Source: Thermobaculum terrenum ATCC BAA-798
GTDB lineage: Bacteria; Chloroflexota; Chloroflexia; Thermobaculales; Thermobaculaceae
Assembly (NCBI RefSeq): GCF_000025005.1
Contig: NC_013526.1
Span: forward strand, 186,001 to 250,000
Direction: 5' to 3'
DNA: 64,000 bases
In this document: piece after piece, positions 41,235-50,744 of the stretch
How positions within the stretch are numbered: position 1 is the stretch's first letter
How the letters are laid out: the number at the start of each line of letters is the position of its first letter
The notes under the pieces: generated by a model
Told to the model about the DNA's origin: nothing
The model's database searches: none
The model's input: the letters and a program-made list of their open reading frames with translations, nothing else
Translations under genes and position numbers: made by a program

Positions 41235-41822
41235 ATGTTCAGAGCAGTGCGTGTCCTGTTGTCTACGATGCTGGGGGCTATCCTGTTGCTGGGCCTTACG
41301 GCTGTGTCCTGGGCCAAGACCGAGGCTACCGTGATCGTGACCCATAACAAGGAGTACGGGAACATACTCACCGACTCCAGCGGGAGGTCGCTGTACATCT
41401 TCTCTCACGACAAGCAGCACGAGAGCACCTGCTACGGCAGCTGCGCGCAGACCTGGCAGCCTTTCGTGCTCAAGTCTGGGCAACCGGTGGCCGGCAAAGG
41501 GGTCACCGCCAAGCTGGGCACGATCACCCGCAAGGACGGCAGCCGCCAGGTGACCGCTAACGGCATGCCGCTGTACTACTTCGCCGGCGACAAGAAGCCG
41601 GGAGATACCAACGGACAAGCGGTCAACAAGGTCTGGTGGCTTGTGTCGCCCTCTGGCCAGCCGGTCAAGTCCGAGGCCGCGGGGAAGCTGATCCCCAAGC
41701 ATGCGCCGGCAACGGGTGCTGGCGGGATGGCCACGCGAGGCTCGGCGCTGCCTTCCCTGGCGATCGCCCTGCTGTTGCTGACAACGGCCGCCGGCGTCCT
41801 GGGACTCCGTAGAGCTCATTAA
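41235..41822 (+). CDS. Secreted protein with COG4315-type YxFxxD repeats and C-terminal membrane tail
   Basis: A 195-residue exported protein: signal peptide (VLLSTMLGAILLLGLTAVSWA), then two Lipoprotein_15/COG4315 repeats. Their conserved pieces are SLYIFSHDK with CYGSCAQTWQPF, and PLYYFAGDKKPGDTNGQ with KVWWLVSP. A C-terminal helix and LRR-basic tail follow (LAIALLLLTTAAGVLGLRR), suggesting surface anchoring. Function of the family is unknown; some members may bind haem or metal. ATG 41235 is chosen because AGGAGG lies six bases before it, whereas the ATG two codons earlier abuts that site. Confidence 0.82.
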   Translation: MFRAVRVLLSTMLGAILLLGLTAVSWAKTEATVIVTHNKEYGNILTDSSGRSLYIFSHDKQHESTCYGSCAQTWQPFVLKSGQPVAGKGVTAKLGTITRKDGSRQVTANGMPLYYFAGDKKPGDTNGQAVNKVWWLVSPSGQPVKSEAAGKLIPKHAPATGAGGMATRGSALPSLAIALLLLTTAAGVLGLRRAH

Positions 41823-41827
41823 CCCCT

Positions 41828-41852
41828 GCTGCGTGGGCATTGCCCACGCAGC
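41828..41852 (+). terminator. Hairpin after the COG4315 gene
   Basis: GCTGCGTGGGC pairs perfectly with GCCCACGCAGC around an ATT loop, six bases after the stop codon. No T-tract is present, as for most hairpins in this window. Confidence 0.6.
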
Positions 41853-41970
41853 CACACCCTGCTCCTGCCGAGCTAGTACTATTTGGCTATTAGCGTCGCT
41901 CCCAGCCGCTTGCTACAATCTGTAGGTATACGCCTACTTGAAATGTACATAACTCTATGCTGCAACATCC

Positions 41971-44177
41971 GTGTGGGAGTACGCTTCGGGTGATCGGTGT
42001 ATATGTCTAGTGGTGGTCTACCTCCTGGCCCTAGTGGTCGCCTCCATCCAGCCTCGCCCTGCCGTGGCCGCGTCCGATCCCGTGATCGTGGCCGCTGGGG
42101 ACATAGCCTGTAACGGGGATCAGAGGGCATCCCAGCCCTGCAAGGATTTGGATACCTTCGAGCTGCTGCCTAGCGCCATCAACCCAGATGCTGTGTTGGC
42201 GCTGGGAGACTTGCAGTACGAGAACGGCCTGTATGATGATTTCCTGGCGTACTTTGACAGGTCGTGGGGCAGGGTGAAGGACAAGATCTATCCCTTGCCA
42301 GGCAACCACGAGTACTACGATGCTACGTGCAGCGGGAGCCGAGCCTGCGGCTACTTCGACTACTTCAACGGTGTGGGCAACCCGAGCGGCAGGGCTGGAG
42401 ACAGGGACAAGGGCTACTACGCCTTCACGCTTGGGGCCTGGCGCATCTACGCCATCAACAGCAACTGCGCCAGGGTGTCCCGTGCGCAGGGCTCGCCCCA
42501 GGAGCGGTGGCTCCGCCAGGACCTCGCCGAGCACCAGGGGATGTGCCAGCTCATGTTCATGCACCACCCATACGTGGCGTCCACCGCCATCTCCCCCATC
42601 GATGGCAGGACGGACACCTTCGACACGCCGGCCGTCAAGCCCCTGTGGCAGGCCTTCTACGACGCGGGTGGGGATGTGGTGCTGGCGGGGCATTCGCACC
42701 TCTACGAGCGTTTCGCGCTGCTTGCCCCGGACCGATCGAGCGACGGCAAAGGTATCCGCCAGTTCGTGGTGGGCACCGGTGGCAAGAACCTGTGGCGCCT
42801 GGCAACGGCCGCGGCTGGCAGCGAGGTGCAGAACGACCAGGCATTTGGGGTGCTCAAGCTCACGCCGCACCCCGAGAGCTACGATTGGGAGTTCGTCCCG
42901 ATAGCCGGACAGAGCTGGAGCGATGCCGGCACCGGCCAGTGCCACCCGGACACCATAGCGCCCGACACCACCCTCAGCTCTGGGCCGTCCGGCGCGTTCC
43001 GCAGCACGTCCGCCACCTTCGGGTTCTCCTCGCCTGAGCCCGACACCACCTTCGAGTGCAGCCTGGACGGTGCCCCTTCGCGGCCTGTACTTCTCCCAAG
43101 ACCTATACAGGGCTCGCCCAGGGCACCCACACCTTCCAGGTGCGGGCGATCGACGCGGCGGGCAACGTCGATCCCACTCCGGCCAGCAGGAGCTGGCGGG
43201 TCGACACCCTGCCCCCAGAGGGCAGCATCACCATTAACGGTGGCGCCGCCTACACCAAGACCACCTCGGTCACCCTGTCGATCTCTGCTGCGGACCCTGC
43301 GCCGGGTTCGGGAGTCCTCCTGGTGCGCTTCCGCAACGCCGGGGATCCAGCGCCCACGGAGTGGGAGTCCTACACCACCCGCAAGGCGTGGATCCTCTCG
43401 AGCGGGGACGGAGAGAAGACCGTGTACGTGCGCTTCAAGGACGCCGCGGGCAACATCTCCGGAGCCGTCTCCGACCAGATAGTGCTGGACACAGCGAGCC
43501 CCGAGGTGACCGCCCCTTCCCAGGAGCTGCTGGTGGGAGCCGCGCTGGGCACGACGGCCGTGCCGGTGAGGCTGAGGTGGTCGGGAGGTGACGCCACCAG
43601 CGGGGTGGCCAGGTACCAGCTGCAGCAGAGGCGGTACGTGCACGGGGCCTGGCAGCCCTGGAGCTGGGTGACTAGCGGGACCACGGCGACCAGGCTGGAG
43701 AGGCAGCTCGACCCGGGTAGGTACCAGTTCCGGGTGCGGGCCGTAGATAGGGCGGGCAACTGGAGCCCGTGGAGGGAGGGAGCGGCCTTCACCTTGGTCG
43801 CCTATCAAGAGAGGAGCAGGGCGATCTCCTACAGCGGCTCCTGGAGCATTTGGGAGGTGCCCAGCGCCTACGGCGGGTACACGCGGTACACCGGCAGGCG
43901 GGGATACGCCGCCACCTTCCAATTCAGGGGCAGGCAGGTGGCGTGGGTGGCTCCCAGGGCAGGCAACCGCGGTTACGCCTACGTGTACCTGGATGGCGTG
44001 AAGGTGGCCACGGTGAACCTCTACTCCAGCTCGTACCTGGCGCGGCGCCTGGTGTACGTGCGCCGGGGCCTGGATCCGAGCGTCCGGCACACCCTGCGGG
44101 TGTACGTGATGGGCATCGGGCCCGCGGGCTCGACGGGCACGCGGGTGGACGTGGACGCATTCCTCGTGCTCAGGTAG
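41971..44177 (+). pseudogene. Secreted calcineurin-like phosphoesterase with Ig-like domains and surface module, frameshifted
   Basis: The first part encodes a signal peptide and a metallophosphoesterase with all metal motifs: AAGDIAC, LGDLQYENG, PGNHEYY, FMHHPY and AGHSHLYER. After DTTFECSLDGAP the frame changes at a CCCC run (43073-43076) and continues as FAACTSPKTYTG, then Ig-like domains and a C-terminal module ending TRVDVDAFLVLR. One extra C would restore a single protein of about 735 residues. The C-terminal module is homologous to that of the M4 protease at 4149. The GTG start is tentative, since no clear ribosome site is seen. All catalytic residues are intact, so a sequencing deletion is as likely as true decay. 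Confidence 0.78.
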
Positions 44178-44197
44178 CTACCGGGCAGCTGGTGGGG

Positions 44198-44743
44198 CTA
44201 GCGCGCACGCCTGTATGTGCCGACGAGCTCTCCCCACCCCAGGACGTGGCCCCTCATGGCCTCCAGCAGCTGCGGACGCCGGGCGTCGGGGCCCAGGTCC
44301 AGCTGGGTGTCCAGCGCGTAGAGGCGGAAGCGATACCTATGTGAACCCCTTGGGGGGCAAGGCCCTTGGTAGCCCGTGCGCCTCAGGTCGTTGCGTCCTT
44401 GTAGGGCGCCGTTCGGCAGACGCTGCTCTCTGGGCACGCCCTCGGGCAGCTCCCTGACGTCTGGGGGGAGGTTGAACAGCACCCAGTGCCCCCAGGTGCC
44501 CAGGGGAGCGTCCGGGTCATCCACCAGGAGCGCCAGGCTGACGGTGCCCTCGGGGACTCCCTCCCACCATAGGGGAGGTGAGACGTCCTCCCCGTCGCAG
44601 GTGTAGCGGCTGGGGATCTCCTCACCGTCGCCGAAGACGCTCCGTAGCTGGATGCGCACCCCCTGTTGCAGCTCAGAAGCTGCCTCGGGCCCAGGGCGCC
44701 TCCCGCCAGATAGCATGTCCACGAGTCGTCTTAGCGCCTCCAT
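44198..44743 (-). CDS. YbhB/YbcL-type PEBP (Raf kinase inhibitor-like) protein
   Basis: A 181-residue cytoplasmic protein of the phosphatidylethanolamine-binding fold. LLVDDPDAPLGTWGHWVLFN is the central PEBP signature, and GYQGPCPPRGSHRYRFRLYA is the second conserved ligand-site segment. Bacterial members have no agreed function. ATG 44743 is preferred to a GTG four codons earlier, with AAGGCGG upstream. Confidence 0.9.
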   Translation of the reverse strand: MEALRRLVDMLSGGRRPGPEAASELQQGVRIQLRSVFGDGEEIPSRYTCDGEDVSPPLWWEGVPEGTVSLALLVDDPDAPLGTWGHWVLFNLPPDVRELPEGVPREQRLPNGALQGRNDLRRTGYQGPCPPRGSHRYRFRLYALDTQLDLGPDARRPQLLEAMRGHVLGWGELVGTYRRAR

Positions 44744-44777
44744 GCCGCCTTCCACCGCATATCCCTTGCCAGGTCGC

Positions 44778-45191
44778 CTAGTATCTGAAGAGGGTGGTCA
44801 CGGCGCCCACGCGGTTGTACATCCAGAAGGCCAGCGGGATGCCTATCACGGACAGCATCAGCAGGTAGGCTACCGACATCCACAGCCCGCACAGCCACCA
44901 CCCCACCAGCAGGAAGTAGATGGCCCGCACCAGGAATGGGAGCTGTCGCCTGGTGGACCTGACGATCGTCCCGCCCTGCACCAGGAGGTGCTCGTCGGGC
45001 AAGCGCAGCGTCATGAGCGTGGGCAGCCTGTTTATCAGGTAGATGCCGAGCGGCAGGCCGATGATCGAGATCACCAGCAGCCAGGCCAGCCCCGACACCA
45101 CCCCACCAAGCCACCATCCCACGAGCAGGAAGTACGCTGCTCGGATAAGGATGTTTGGGCTCTGCCTCACCCTGACCTCTCTGTTCGCCAT
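44778..45191 (-). CDS. YccF-domain (DUF307) inner-membrane protein
   Basis: The 137-residue protein consists of two tandem YccF repeats. Each has AYFLLVGWWLGG or IYFLLVGWWLCG, followed by a hydrophobic stretch and a GLPLGIYLINRLP- or GIPLAFWMYNRVG-like end; four helices are expected. Function is unknown. ATG 45191 is chosen with GAGAGGTGG upstream; an earlier in-frame start is not supported by the domain. It may share a transcript with the PEBP gene, 34 bases downstream. Confidence 0.88.
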   Translation of the reverse strand: MANREVRVRQSPNILIRAAYFLLVGWWLGGVVSGLAWLLVISIIGLPLGIYLINRLPTLMTLRLPDEHLLVQGGTIVRSTRRQLPFLVRAIYFLLVGWWLCGLWMSVAYLLMLSVIGIPLAFWMYNRVGAVTTLFRY

Positions 45192-45295
45192 CTCTGCCAC
45201 CTCTCCGCTGGATTGTAGCATACCTGCAGGGCGTTGACCTGCGAGCGCCTCTGGTGCTACCATCAGGCCGTCGATCTGCAACGGAGGGTATCAAG

Positions 45296-47212
45296 ATGCT
45301 GCGTCGATGTAATCTTTTCCTGATCCTGCTGCTGGTGGTGTGCCTGCTGGGGGCGTTGCTGCCGCCGCGTCCGGTGGCTGCTAGGTCCGATCCCTACAGG
45401 CTGCAGAGGGCGTTCTCCAAGGCCGCCAGGGAGTTTCACGTGCCGCTCCCGGTGTTGCTTGCGGTGGCCTACAACAAGTCGCTCTGGGAGCACCACGACG
45501 GGCGGCCCAGCGCAGATGGGGCCTACGGCGTAATGGCGCTCTCGGACGTCGATCGGGTACCGGTCGTCGACGGCCGAGGACAGGATGGTCGCGTGGAACG
45601 CCGATGGGTCTCGGTCGAGTCCGTGCCTCGCTACCACACGCTGGAGGCAGCTGCCAGGCTGCTGGGGGTATCCCCCGAGGTGCTCAAGCGCGACCCCGCG
45701 CAGAACATCCGGGGAGGGGCGGCGCTCCTGGCGAGCTATGAGCAACAGCTCATTGGGGCCACGCCGAGCGATCCAGCCAAGTGGTACGGGGCCGTCGCCA
45801 AGTTCAGCGGCTCGGACGTGCTGCAGGCTGCCAAGGCCTTCGCCGACGACGTGTACGCCACGATCAACAGCGGCGCAGCCCGAGTGCTTGCGGATGGGCA
45901 GGTGGTGCGCCTCCGAGCCCAGCACGTGGTGCCCGCTAGGAGCACCGCCAAGCGGCTGCACCTGCGCAGCCTCAGGGAGGGCGAGGCTGAGTGCCCGCCC
46001 GGTCTGGCCTGTAACTACGTGCCCGCGCTCTACACCCAGTTCTCGAGCGACCCCGGGGACTACGGTAACTACGACCTGGCGAACAGGCCCGCTGATGGCC
46101 TCGAGATCCAGTACATAGTCATCCACGACACTGAGGGCTCCTACGCCAGCGCGCTGTCGACCTTCACCTCGCAGAGCTACGTGAGCGCCCACTACCTCAT
46201 CAGGTCGTCCGATGGTTTGGTGACGCAGCTTGTGCCCACCAAGGACGTCGCCTGGCAGGCGGGAAACTGGTACGTCAACATCCACTCCATCGGCATCGAG
46301 CACGAGGGCTTTGCGGTGGAGGGCGCCACCTGGTACACCGAGCAGATGTACAGGTCCTCTGCCAGGCTGGTGAGGTATCTGGCCGCGAGGTTCCATATCC
46401 CTCTGGACCGGGCACACATCTTGGGGCACGACGACGTGCCCGGTCCGGGGCCGGCCTACCAGGGGCGTATGCACTGGGATCCGGGCCCGTATTGGGACTG
46501 GGCGCACTATATGGCCCTGCTCGGGATTGCTCCCAGGTCTCAGCGGGCGCACGGGGTGACCGCTGGGAGGATCGTCATGATCGCGCCCAATTTCCACACG
46601 AACAAGCCCACCGTGACGTACACCGACTCGGAGGGCAATATGTACACGCTACCCAGCCAGCCGGCGAACTTCGTGTACCTGCACACCGCGCCGAGCTTCG
46701 ATGCCCCGCTGATCAGCGATCCCGCGCTGCACCCTGACGGCTCGGCGGGCACGACGCTCGCCTATGACTGGGGCGACAAGGCGGTGACCGGTCAGCGGTT
46801 CTACCTGGCCGAGCAGAGGGGCGACTGGAGCGCGATCTTCTACGGCGGTAAGAAGGCCTGGTTCTACAACCCGGGCGGCAGGACCAACACCGTGCGGAGC
46901 AGTGGGCTGCTGGTGACGCCCAAGCCGGGCGCGGCGTCCGTGCAGGTGTACGGGGCGGCCTACCCCTCGCCCGAGGACTACGCCTCCGCGGGCGTGCCCA
47001 CCATCCACACGCTCCAGCCCCTGCAGTACGCCATACCCGCCGGGCAGTACTACGTGGCGTGGGGACCCGTCAGGGCCCAGGACTACTACGCCGTGACCTT
47101 CAACGCTCCGGAGGACTACAGGGTGGTGGACGGGCACGAGCTGTTCTACGTGATAGCCTTCAACCACAGGATCGCCTTCGTGCGCGCCAGCGACGTAGCG
47201 GTGATCCCCTAG
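45296..47212 (+). CDS. Secreted N-acetylmuramoyl-L-alanine amidase with N-terminal lysozyme-like region
   Basis: A 638-residue exported cell-wall enzyme. After a signal peptide (LFLILLLVVCLLGALLPP) comes a region like a lytic transglycosylase/goose-lysozyme fold (FHVPLPVLLAVAYNKSLWE, GAYGVMALSD). The Amidase_2 domain follows: IQYIVIHDTEGSYASAL with the zinc His, SAHYLIRSSDG, and HILGHDDVPGPG with MHWDPG. The remaining roughly 200 residues contain SH3-like strands. It should cleave the stem peptide from N-acetylmuramic acid. ATG 45296 has CGGAGGG upstream. Confidence 0.87.
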   Translation: MLRRCNLFLILLLVVCLLGALLPPRPVAARSDPYRLQRAFSKAAREFHVPLPVLLAVAYNKSLWEHHDGRPSADGAYGVMALSDVDRVPVVDGRGQDGRVERRWVSVESVPRYHTLEAAARLLGVSPEVLKRDPAQNIRGGAALLASYEQQLIGATPSDPAKWYGAVAKFSGSDVLQAAKAFADDVYATINSGAARVLADGQVVRLRAQHVVPARSTAKRLHLRSLREGEAECPPGLACNYVPALYTQFSSDPGDYGNYDLANRPADGLEIQYIVIHDTEGSYASALSTFTSQSYVSAHYLIRSSDGLVTQLVPTKDVAWQAGNWYVNIHSIGIEHEGFAVEGATWYTEQMYRSSARLVRYLAARFHIPLDRAHILGHDDVPGPGPAYQGRMHWDPGPYWDWAHYMALLGIAPRSQRAHGVTAGRIVMIAPNFHTNKPTVTYTDSEGNMYTLPSQPANFVYLHTAPSFDAPLISDPALHPDGSAGTTLAYDWGDKAVTGQRFYLAEQRGDWSAIFYGGKKAWFYNPGGRTNTVRSSGLLVTPKPGAASVQVYGAAYPSPEDYASAGVPTIHTLQPLQYAIPAGQYYVAWGPVRAQDYYAVTFNAPEDYRVVDGHELFYVIAFNHRIAFVRASDVAVIP

Positions 47213-47225
47213 GGGGTGAGGTACC

Positions 47226-47822
47226 ATCGGCAGGCTGAGACGTATCTACGATGCGATCGCTCCCCTGTACGACCTGTTGCTGCTGCCCCTCGACGCACTG
47301 CTGCTAAGAGGGGCACGCGCTCGGCTCTGCTCTAGGGCGGAGGGGAAGGTGCTGGAGGTGGCGCTCGGTACCGGCCTCAACCTGCCGTACTACCCGAGCG
47401 GGGTGCAGCTGGTGGGCGTGGACCAGAGCCCCGGCATGCTCGCGAGGGCGCACCGTCGGGCGAGGCGAGCGGGCCGCCGGGTCAAGCTGCTGGTGGGGGA
47501 TGCCCAGCACCTGGATCTACCGGACGGCGCCTTTGACACGGTGGTCATCACCTTGGGGCTGTGCACCATCCCGGATCCCGCTGCCGCCCTGCGGGAGGCC
47601 AGGAGGGTGCTGCGCCCCGGCGGCCGGCTGCTCCTCCTGGAGCACGTGCGGAGCCCCGTGCCGCTGGTGAGGGCCCTCCAGCGGGCGCTGGAGCCCGTGG
47701 CCAGGCTGTGGGGCGACCACCTGCTGCGCGATCCCTTGGACCACCTGGAGGGTTTCTCTGTAGAGCGCCTGGAGCGCAGGGCGCTCGGTCTGTTGGAGCT
47801 GGTCGAGGCGCGTCGGACTTGA
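47226..47822 (+). CDS. SAM-dependent methyltransferase with apparent ATC start
   Basis: A class I methyltransferase: the SAM loop is EVALGTGLNLPYYP, then GVDQSPGML, GDAQHLDLPDGAFD and ARRVLRPGGRLLLLEHV. Homology requires the N-terminus GRLRRIYDAIAPLYDLLLLP, yet the only codon in front of it at the right distance from the GGGGGTGAGG site is ATC (47226-47228). A stop lies three codons further upstream. Starts within the frame (CTG, or TTG 47277) would remove the conserved helix. Either ATC is used, as in infC, or an ATG was mutated or misread. It resembles phospholipid/quinone methyltransferases (UbiE/PmtA-like). Confidence 0.82.
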   Translation: MGRLRRIYDAIAPLYDLLLLPLDALLLRGARARLCSRAEGKVLEVALGTGLNLPYYPSGVQLVGVDQSPGMLARAHRRARRAGRRVKLLVGDAQHLDLPDGAFDTVVITLGLCTIPDPAAALREARRVLRPGGRLLLLEHVRSPVPLVRALQRALEPVARLWGDHLLRDPLDHLEGFSVERLERRALGLLELVEARRT

Positions 47823-47826
47823 GCCG

Positions 47827-48489
47827 TTATTCGTTGTACTGCCACCACAGCAGGGCGGCGGAGGCCACAGGCAGCCCCCACAACACCAGCTCGATAGCCG
47901 GCGGCGCGTGGCCGAAGGCTATCACCAGGAGCGCCACCAACTTGAAGATGAGGAAGGCTGCGCCGGCGATGAGCGCGTCGCGCGCCTGCCTGGGCCTGCG
48001 CTCCATGAACGCCAGGACGGCGTGCGTGCCTCCCACCGAGAGCAGCAGGCCGAGCATGAGCTCGATCGCCACCAACGCCCACAGCACGTATCGGTGCAGG
48101 TGTAGATCCTTGGGTGGGCCGGGAGCGGTCGTGGCGTGCGTCGCCCCGGCGTATCCCGTGCTCCCCGGTGGGTTCGAGCCGCCGGCGCCCCAGGAAGCGT
48201 ACTGGCCGTACGAGCGGGAGCTGGCTCCGGGGGAGTAGCCGCCGTAGGAGTAGCTGCCGGCGGCCTGCTGGCTGTAGGCGTACTCCCTGTCCAGGTCGTA
48301 GCTCGCCCGCCTGTAGGGGTCGCTCAGCACCTCGTAAGCCTCGTTGATCTCCTTGAACTTCTCGTTGGCGTAGGGATCGTACGGGTTCAGGTCGGGATGA
48401 TACTGCTTGGCGAGCCTGCGATAGGCTTGCCTGATCTCGTCGTAGCTCGCTTTGGGGGACACGCCCAGTATACCGTAGTAGTCCTTCAT
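47827..48489 (-). CDS. Membrane-anchored J-domain protein
   Basis: The 220-residue protein starts with a J domain ([23 protein letters not shown] in YHPDLNPYD, then [14 protein letters not shown]). A linker rich in Tyr, Ser and Gly follows (about 72-115), then three or four membrane helices. The J domain stimulates a DnaK-type Hsp70; membrane tethering would recruit it to a particular site. It lacks the zinc and C-terminal domains of DnaJ, so it is a specialised co-chaperone with unknown client. Confidence 0.88.
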   Translation of the reverse strand: MKDYYGILGVSPKASYDEIRQAYRRLAKQYHPDLNPYDPYANEKFKEINEAYEVLSDPYRRASYDLDREYAYSQQAAGSYSYGGYSPGASSRSYGQYASWGAGGSNPPGSTGYAGATHATTAPGPPKDLHLHRYVLWALVAIELMLGLLLSVGGTHAVLAFMERRPRQARDALIAGAAFLIFKLVALLVIAFGHAPPAIELVLWGLPVASAALLWWQYNE

Positions 48490-48545
48490 CCTCTCAGGCC
48501 ATCAACGATATTATACGCTGCGTATATAGCTGCATCAATAGGTGC

Positions 48546-49304
48546 CTATCTGCTCACCTTGATGGCCTCGAATACGCAGTGCAGGGGCACGTCCGCTATC
48601 CAGACCTGGGGGGACTCCTGCAGGAACACCTCGGTGGGCTTGGGCTCTTCGAGCGCCGTGACGGCCAGCCCTGCCTCGCGCAGCCTCCGGAAGTACCAGG
48701 AGAGCGGGCGGTGGTACGTCCAGGTCTCCCAGGTCTCTCCCTGAGGTCCCCGCCAGGGTACCTTGGCGGCCTGCTGCTGCCTGTACCCCCGGACCTTGCG
48801 CCAGGCTATGCGCTGGGTGCCCACCATCTCTATCTGCCAGCCGGAGGATTCCCAGATGTCGAAGCAGGGATGCGACAGGCTGGCGACGAAGCGGCCGCCA
48901 GGTCGCAGGACCCGCGAGGCCTCGTGGATGGCGCCCTCGGCGTGCTCCACGTTCATGAGGACCATGTTGCTCACCACGAGGTCGTAGCTGGACGAGGCCA
49001 GCGCGTCCAGGCGCGCCGCGTCGGCCACGAGGTAGGTTATCCCCAGGGGCTGCCGGGCCTCGTGCGCCCGAGCCCGCTCGACCATCGCCGGGGAGGCATC
49101 CACGCCGGTGACCCTGGCCCCGGCGCGGGCCATCCTCCTGGCTACGTAGCCGTTGCCGCAGCCCAAGTCCAGCACGTCCAAGCCCGCGGGGTCACCGATG
49201 ACCCGCCACAGCGTGGGGTCGATCAGCTCGCGGTGCCACAGGTCGCCCTCCTCCCCCTGCTTGTCGTCGTACCAGCGGGCCATAGCGTCCCAACCCTCGG
49301 CCAT
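48546..49304 (-). CDS. SAM-dependent methyltransferase (Methyltransf_11/25 type)
   Basis: A 252-residue cytoplasmic methyltransferase. Motifs are VLDLGCGNGYVARRMARAG, VTGVDASPAMVERARAHE, DLVVSNMVLMNVEHAEGAI and ASRVLRPGGRFVASLSHPCF. The C-terminal region (TYHRPLSWYFRRLREAGLAV) is typical of this small-molecule methyltransferase subfamily. ATG 49304 has GGGGGGTGAG before it; open sequence upstream is non-coding. Substrate unknown. It diverges from the flavoprotein gene at 49398. Confidence 0.88.
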   Translation of the reverse strand: MAEGWDAMARWYDDKQGEEGDLWHRELIDPTLWRVIGDPAGLDVLDLGCGNGYVARRMARAGARVTGVDASPAMVERARAHEARQPLGITYLVADAARLDALASSSYDLVVSNMVLMNVEHAEGAIHEASRVLRPGGRFVASLSHPCFDIWESSGWQIEMVGTQRIAWRKVRGYRQQQAAKVPWRGPQGETWETWTYHRPLSWYFRRLREAGLAVTALEEPKPTEVFLQESPQVWIADVPLHCVFEAIKVSR

Positions 49305-49397
49305 GTACTCACCCCCCAAGCGTGATGCGCAGCCATGATACAGGCTGGGGCACGCTTCCTGCAACACGCGGGGCGTACAGACCTGTGGAGGTGGCAG

Positions 49398-50744
49398 ATG
49401 GAGGACTTCGATGTGGTGGTGCTGGGGGCGGGCACCGCCGGGGAGACGCTGGCCCTGGAGCTGGCGAGCGAGGGGGTGCGCGTGGCGGTGGTAGCCGACG
49501 GCCTGGTGGGAGGGGAGTGCCCGTTCCTGGCGTGCATGCCCAGCAAGGCGATGCTGCACTCGGCCCGCAGGCACCGGCTGTGCGGCGGCCCGGACGCCGA
49601 GGCCTTCCGGGAGGCGATCGCCTGGAGGGACGAGGTCGCGGAGCACCGCGATGACTCCGCCCACGCCGAGGAGCTGGCAAGAGCCGGAGCGCGCCTCTTC
49701 CGTGGTCGTGGGAAGGTCTCCCGCCCGGGTGTGGTGGAGGTGGGAAGGCTGGAGATCGGCTGGCGCGACCTCGTGGTGTGTACGGGCTCGCGTCCCAGGT
49801 TGCCTCGCATACTGGGGCTGGAGGACTTGCCCTGCTGGACGAGCGACCAGGCGCTGAGCTCGCCCGAGCTGCCTGGGTCGCTGGCGATACTGGGCGGGGG
49901 TGCGGTGGCCTGCGAGCTGGCGCAGGTGTACGCGGCGTTCGGCACCGAGGTCACGGTGGTGCAGCGCTCGCCGCGGCTGCTGAGCAGGGAGTCTCCCTGG
50001 GTAGGGGAGCTCATGGCCGAGGTGCTCGGCTCCCAGGGGGTGAGGGTGCTGACCGGCAGAAGTGTCCTGGGGGCCAGGACGACCTCCTCCGGCGTGGCGC
50101 TCGAGCTCGAGGGGGGAGGTGAGGTGCCCGCCGACAGGCTGCTCGTGGCCGTCGGTCGGGATCCCAACACCCGTGGCTTGGGGCTGGAGCAGCTGGGCAT
50201 AGCCACGGCGGGCCCTTTAAAGGTGGATGCCCGCTGCCGGGTGGAGGGGCAGGCACACGTGTGGGCCGCCGGGGACGTGACCGGGGTGGCCCCTTATACG
50301 CACACGGCGAACTACCAGGCGAGGGTGGTCGCGGCCAACCTCCTGGGAAGAAGAGCCCTGGCCGATTACCGCGCCGTGCCCAGGACGGTGTACACCCACC
50401 CGCCCGTAGCAGCTGTGGGGCTCACCAGGGAGCGGGCCGAGGAGGCAGGGGTCGAGGTGGTGTCGGCGCGCGTGGAGCTGTCGGAGGTGGCGCGAGCTTC
50501 GGCTGAGGGGGAAAGGATCGGCAGGCTGGAGCTGGTGGCCGATGCCGCGCGCGGGGTGCTGGTGGGTGCCTCTGCGCTGGGCCCGAGAGCCGATGAGTGG
50601 ATCGGCGAGGCTGCGCTGGCGATCCGTGCCGAGGTGCCCGTGGAGGTCCTGGCCGACGTGGTGCGCCCTTTCCCGACCTACAGCGAGGCCTACACCGAGG
50701 CGTTACGGGGGATCCTGCGCGAGCTGCGAGCCGGCGTAGGCTAG
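49398..50744 (+). CDS. Pyridine nucleotide-disulfide oxidoreductase (MerA/lipoamide dehydrogenase-like)
   Basis: This 448-residue FAD enzyme has VVVLGAGTAGETLALELASE at the N-terminus, the redox cysteine pair in GGECPFLACMPSK (Cys-x4-Cys as in the family), NAD fold AILGGGAVACELAQVY and FAD end VWAAGDVTGVAPYTHTA. The dimerisation domain contains RPFPTYSEAY. It has no HMA domain and no C-terminal Cys pair, so it is not a classical MerA. The residues between the cysteines (PFLA) differ from the usual VNVG. Its substrate disulfide is unknown. GGAGG precedes ATG 49398. Confidence 0.88.
   Translation: MEDFDVVVLGAGTAGETLALELASEGVRVAVVADGLVGGECPFLACMPSKAMLHSARRHRLCGGPDAEAFREAIAWRDEVAEHRDDSAHAEELARAGARLFRGRGKVSRPGVVEVGRLEIGWRDLVVCTGSRPRLPRILGLEDLPCWTSDQALSSPELPGSLAILGGGAVACELAQVYAAFGTEVTVVQRSPRLLSRESPWVGELMAEVLGSQGVRVLTGRSVLGARTTSSGVALELEGGGEVPADRLLVAVGRDPNTRGLGLEQLGIATAGPLKVDARCRVEGQAHVWAAGDVTGVAPYTHTANYQARVVAANLLGRRALADYRAVPRTVYTHPPVAAVGLTRERAEEAGVEVVSARVELSEVARASAEGERIGRLELVADAARGVLVGASALGPRADEWIGEAALAIRAEVPVEVLADVVRPFPTYSEAYTEALRGILRELRAGVG

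Noticed and set aside
40739-41347. Two open frames (40739-40987 and 41003-41347) in the long gap
   Set aside because: Neither has a ribosome site or recognisable sequence, and the second overlaps a clear secreted protein in another frame.
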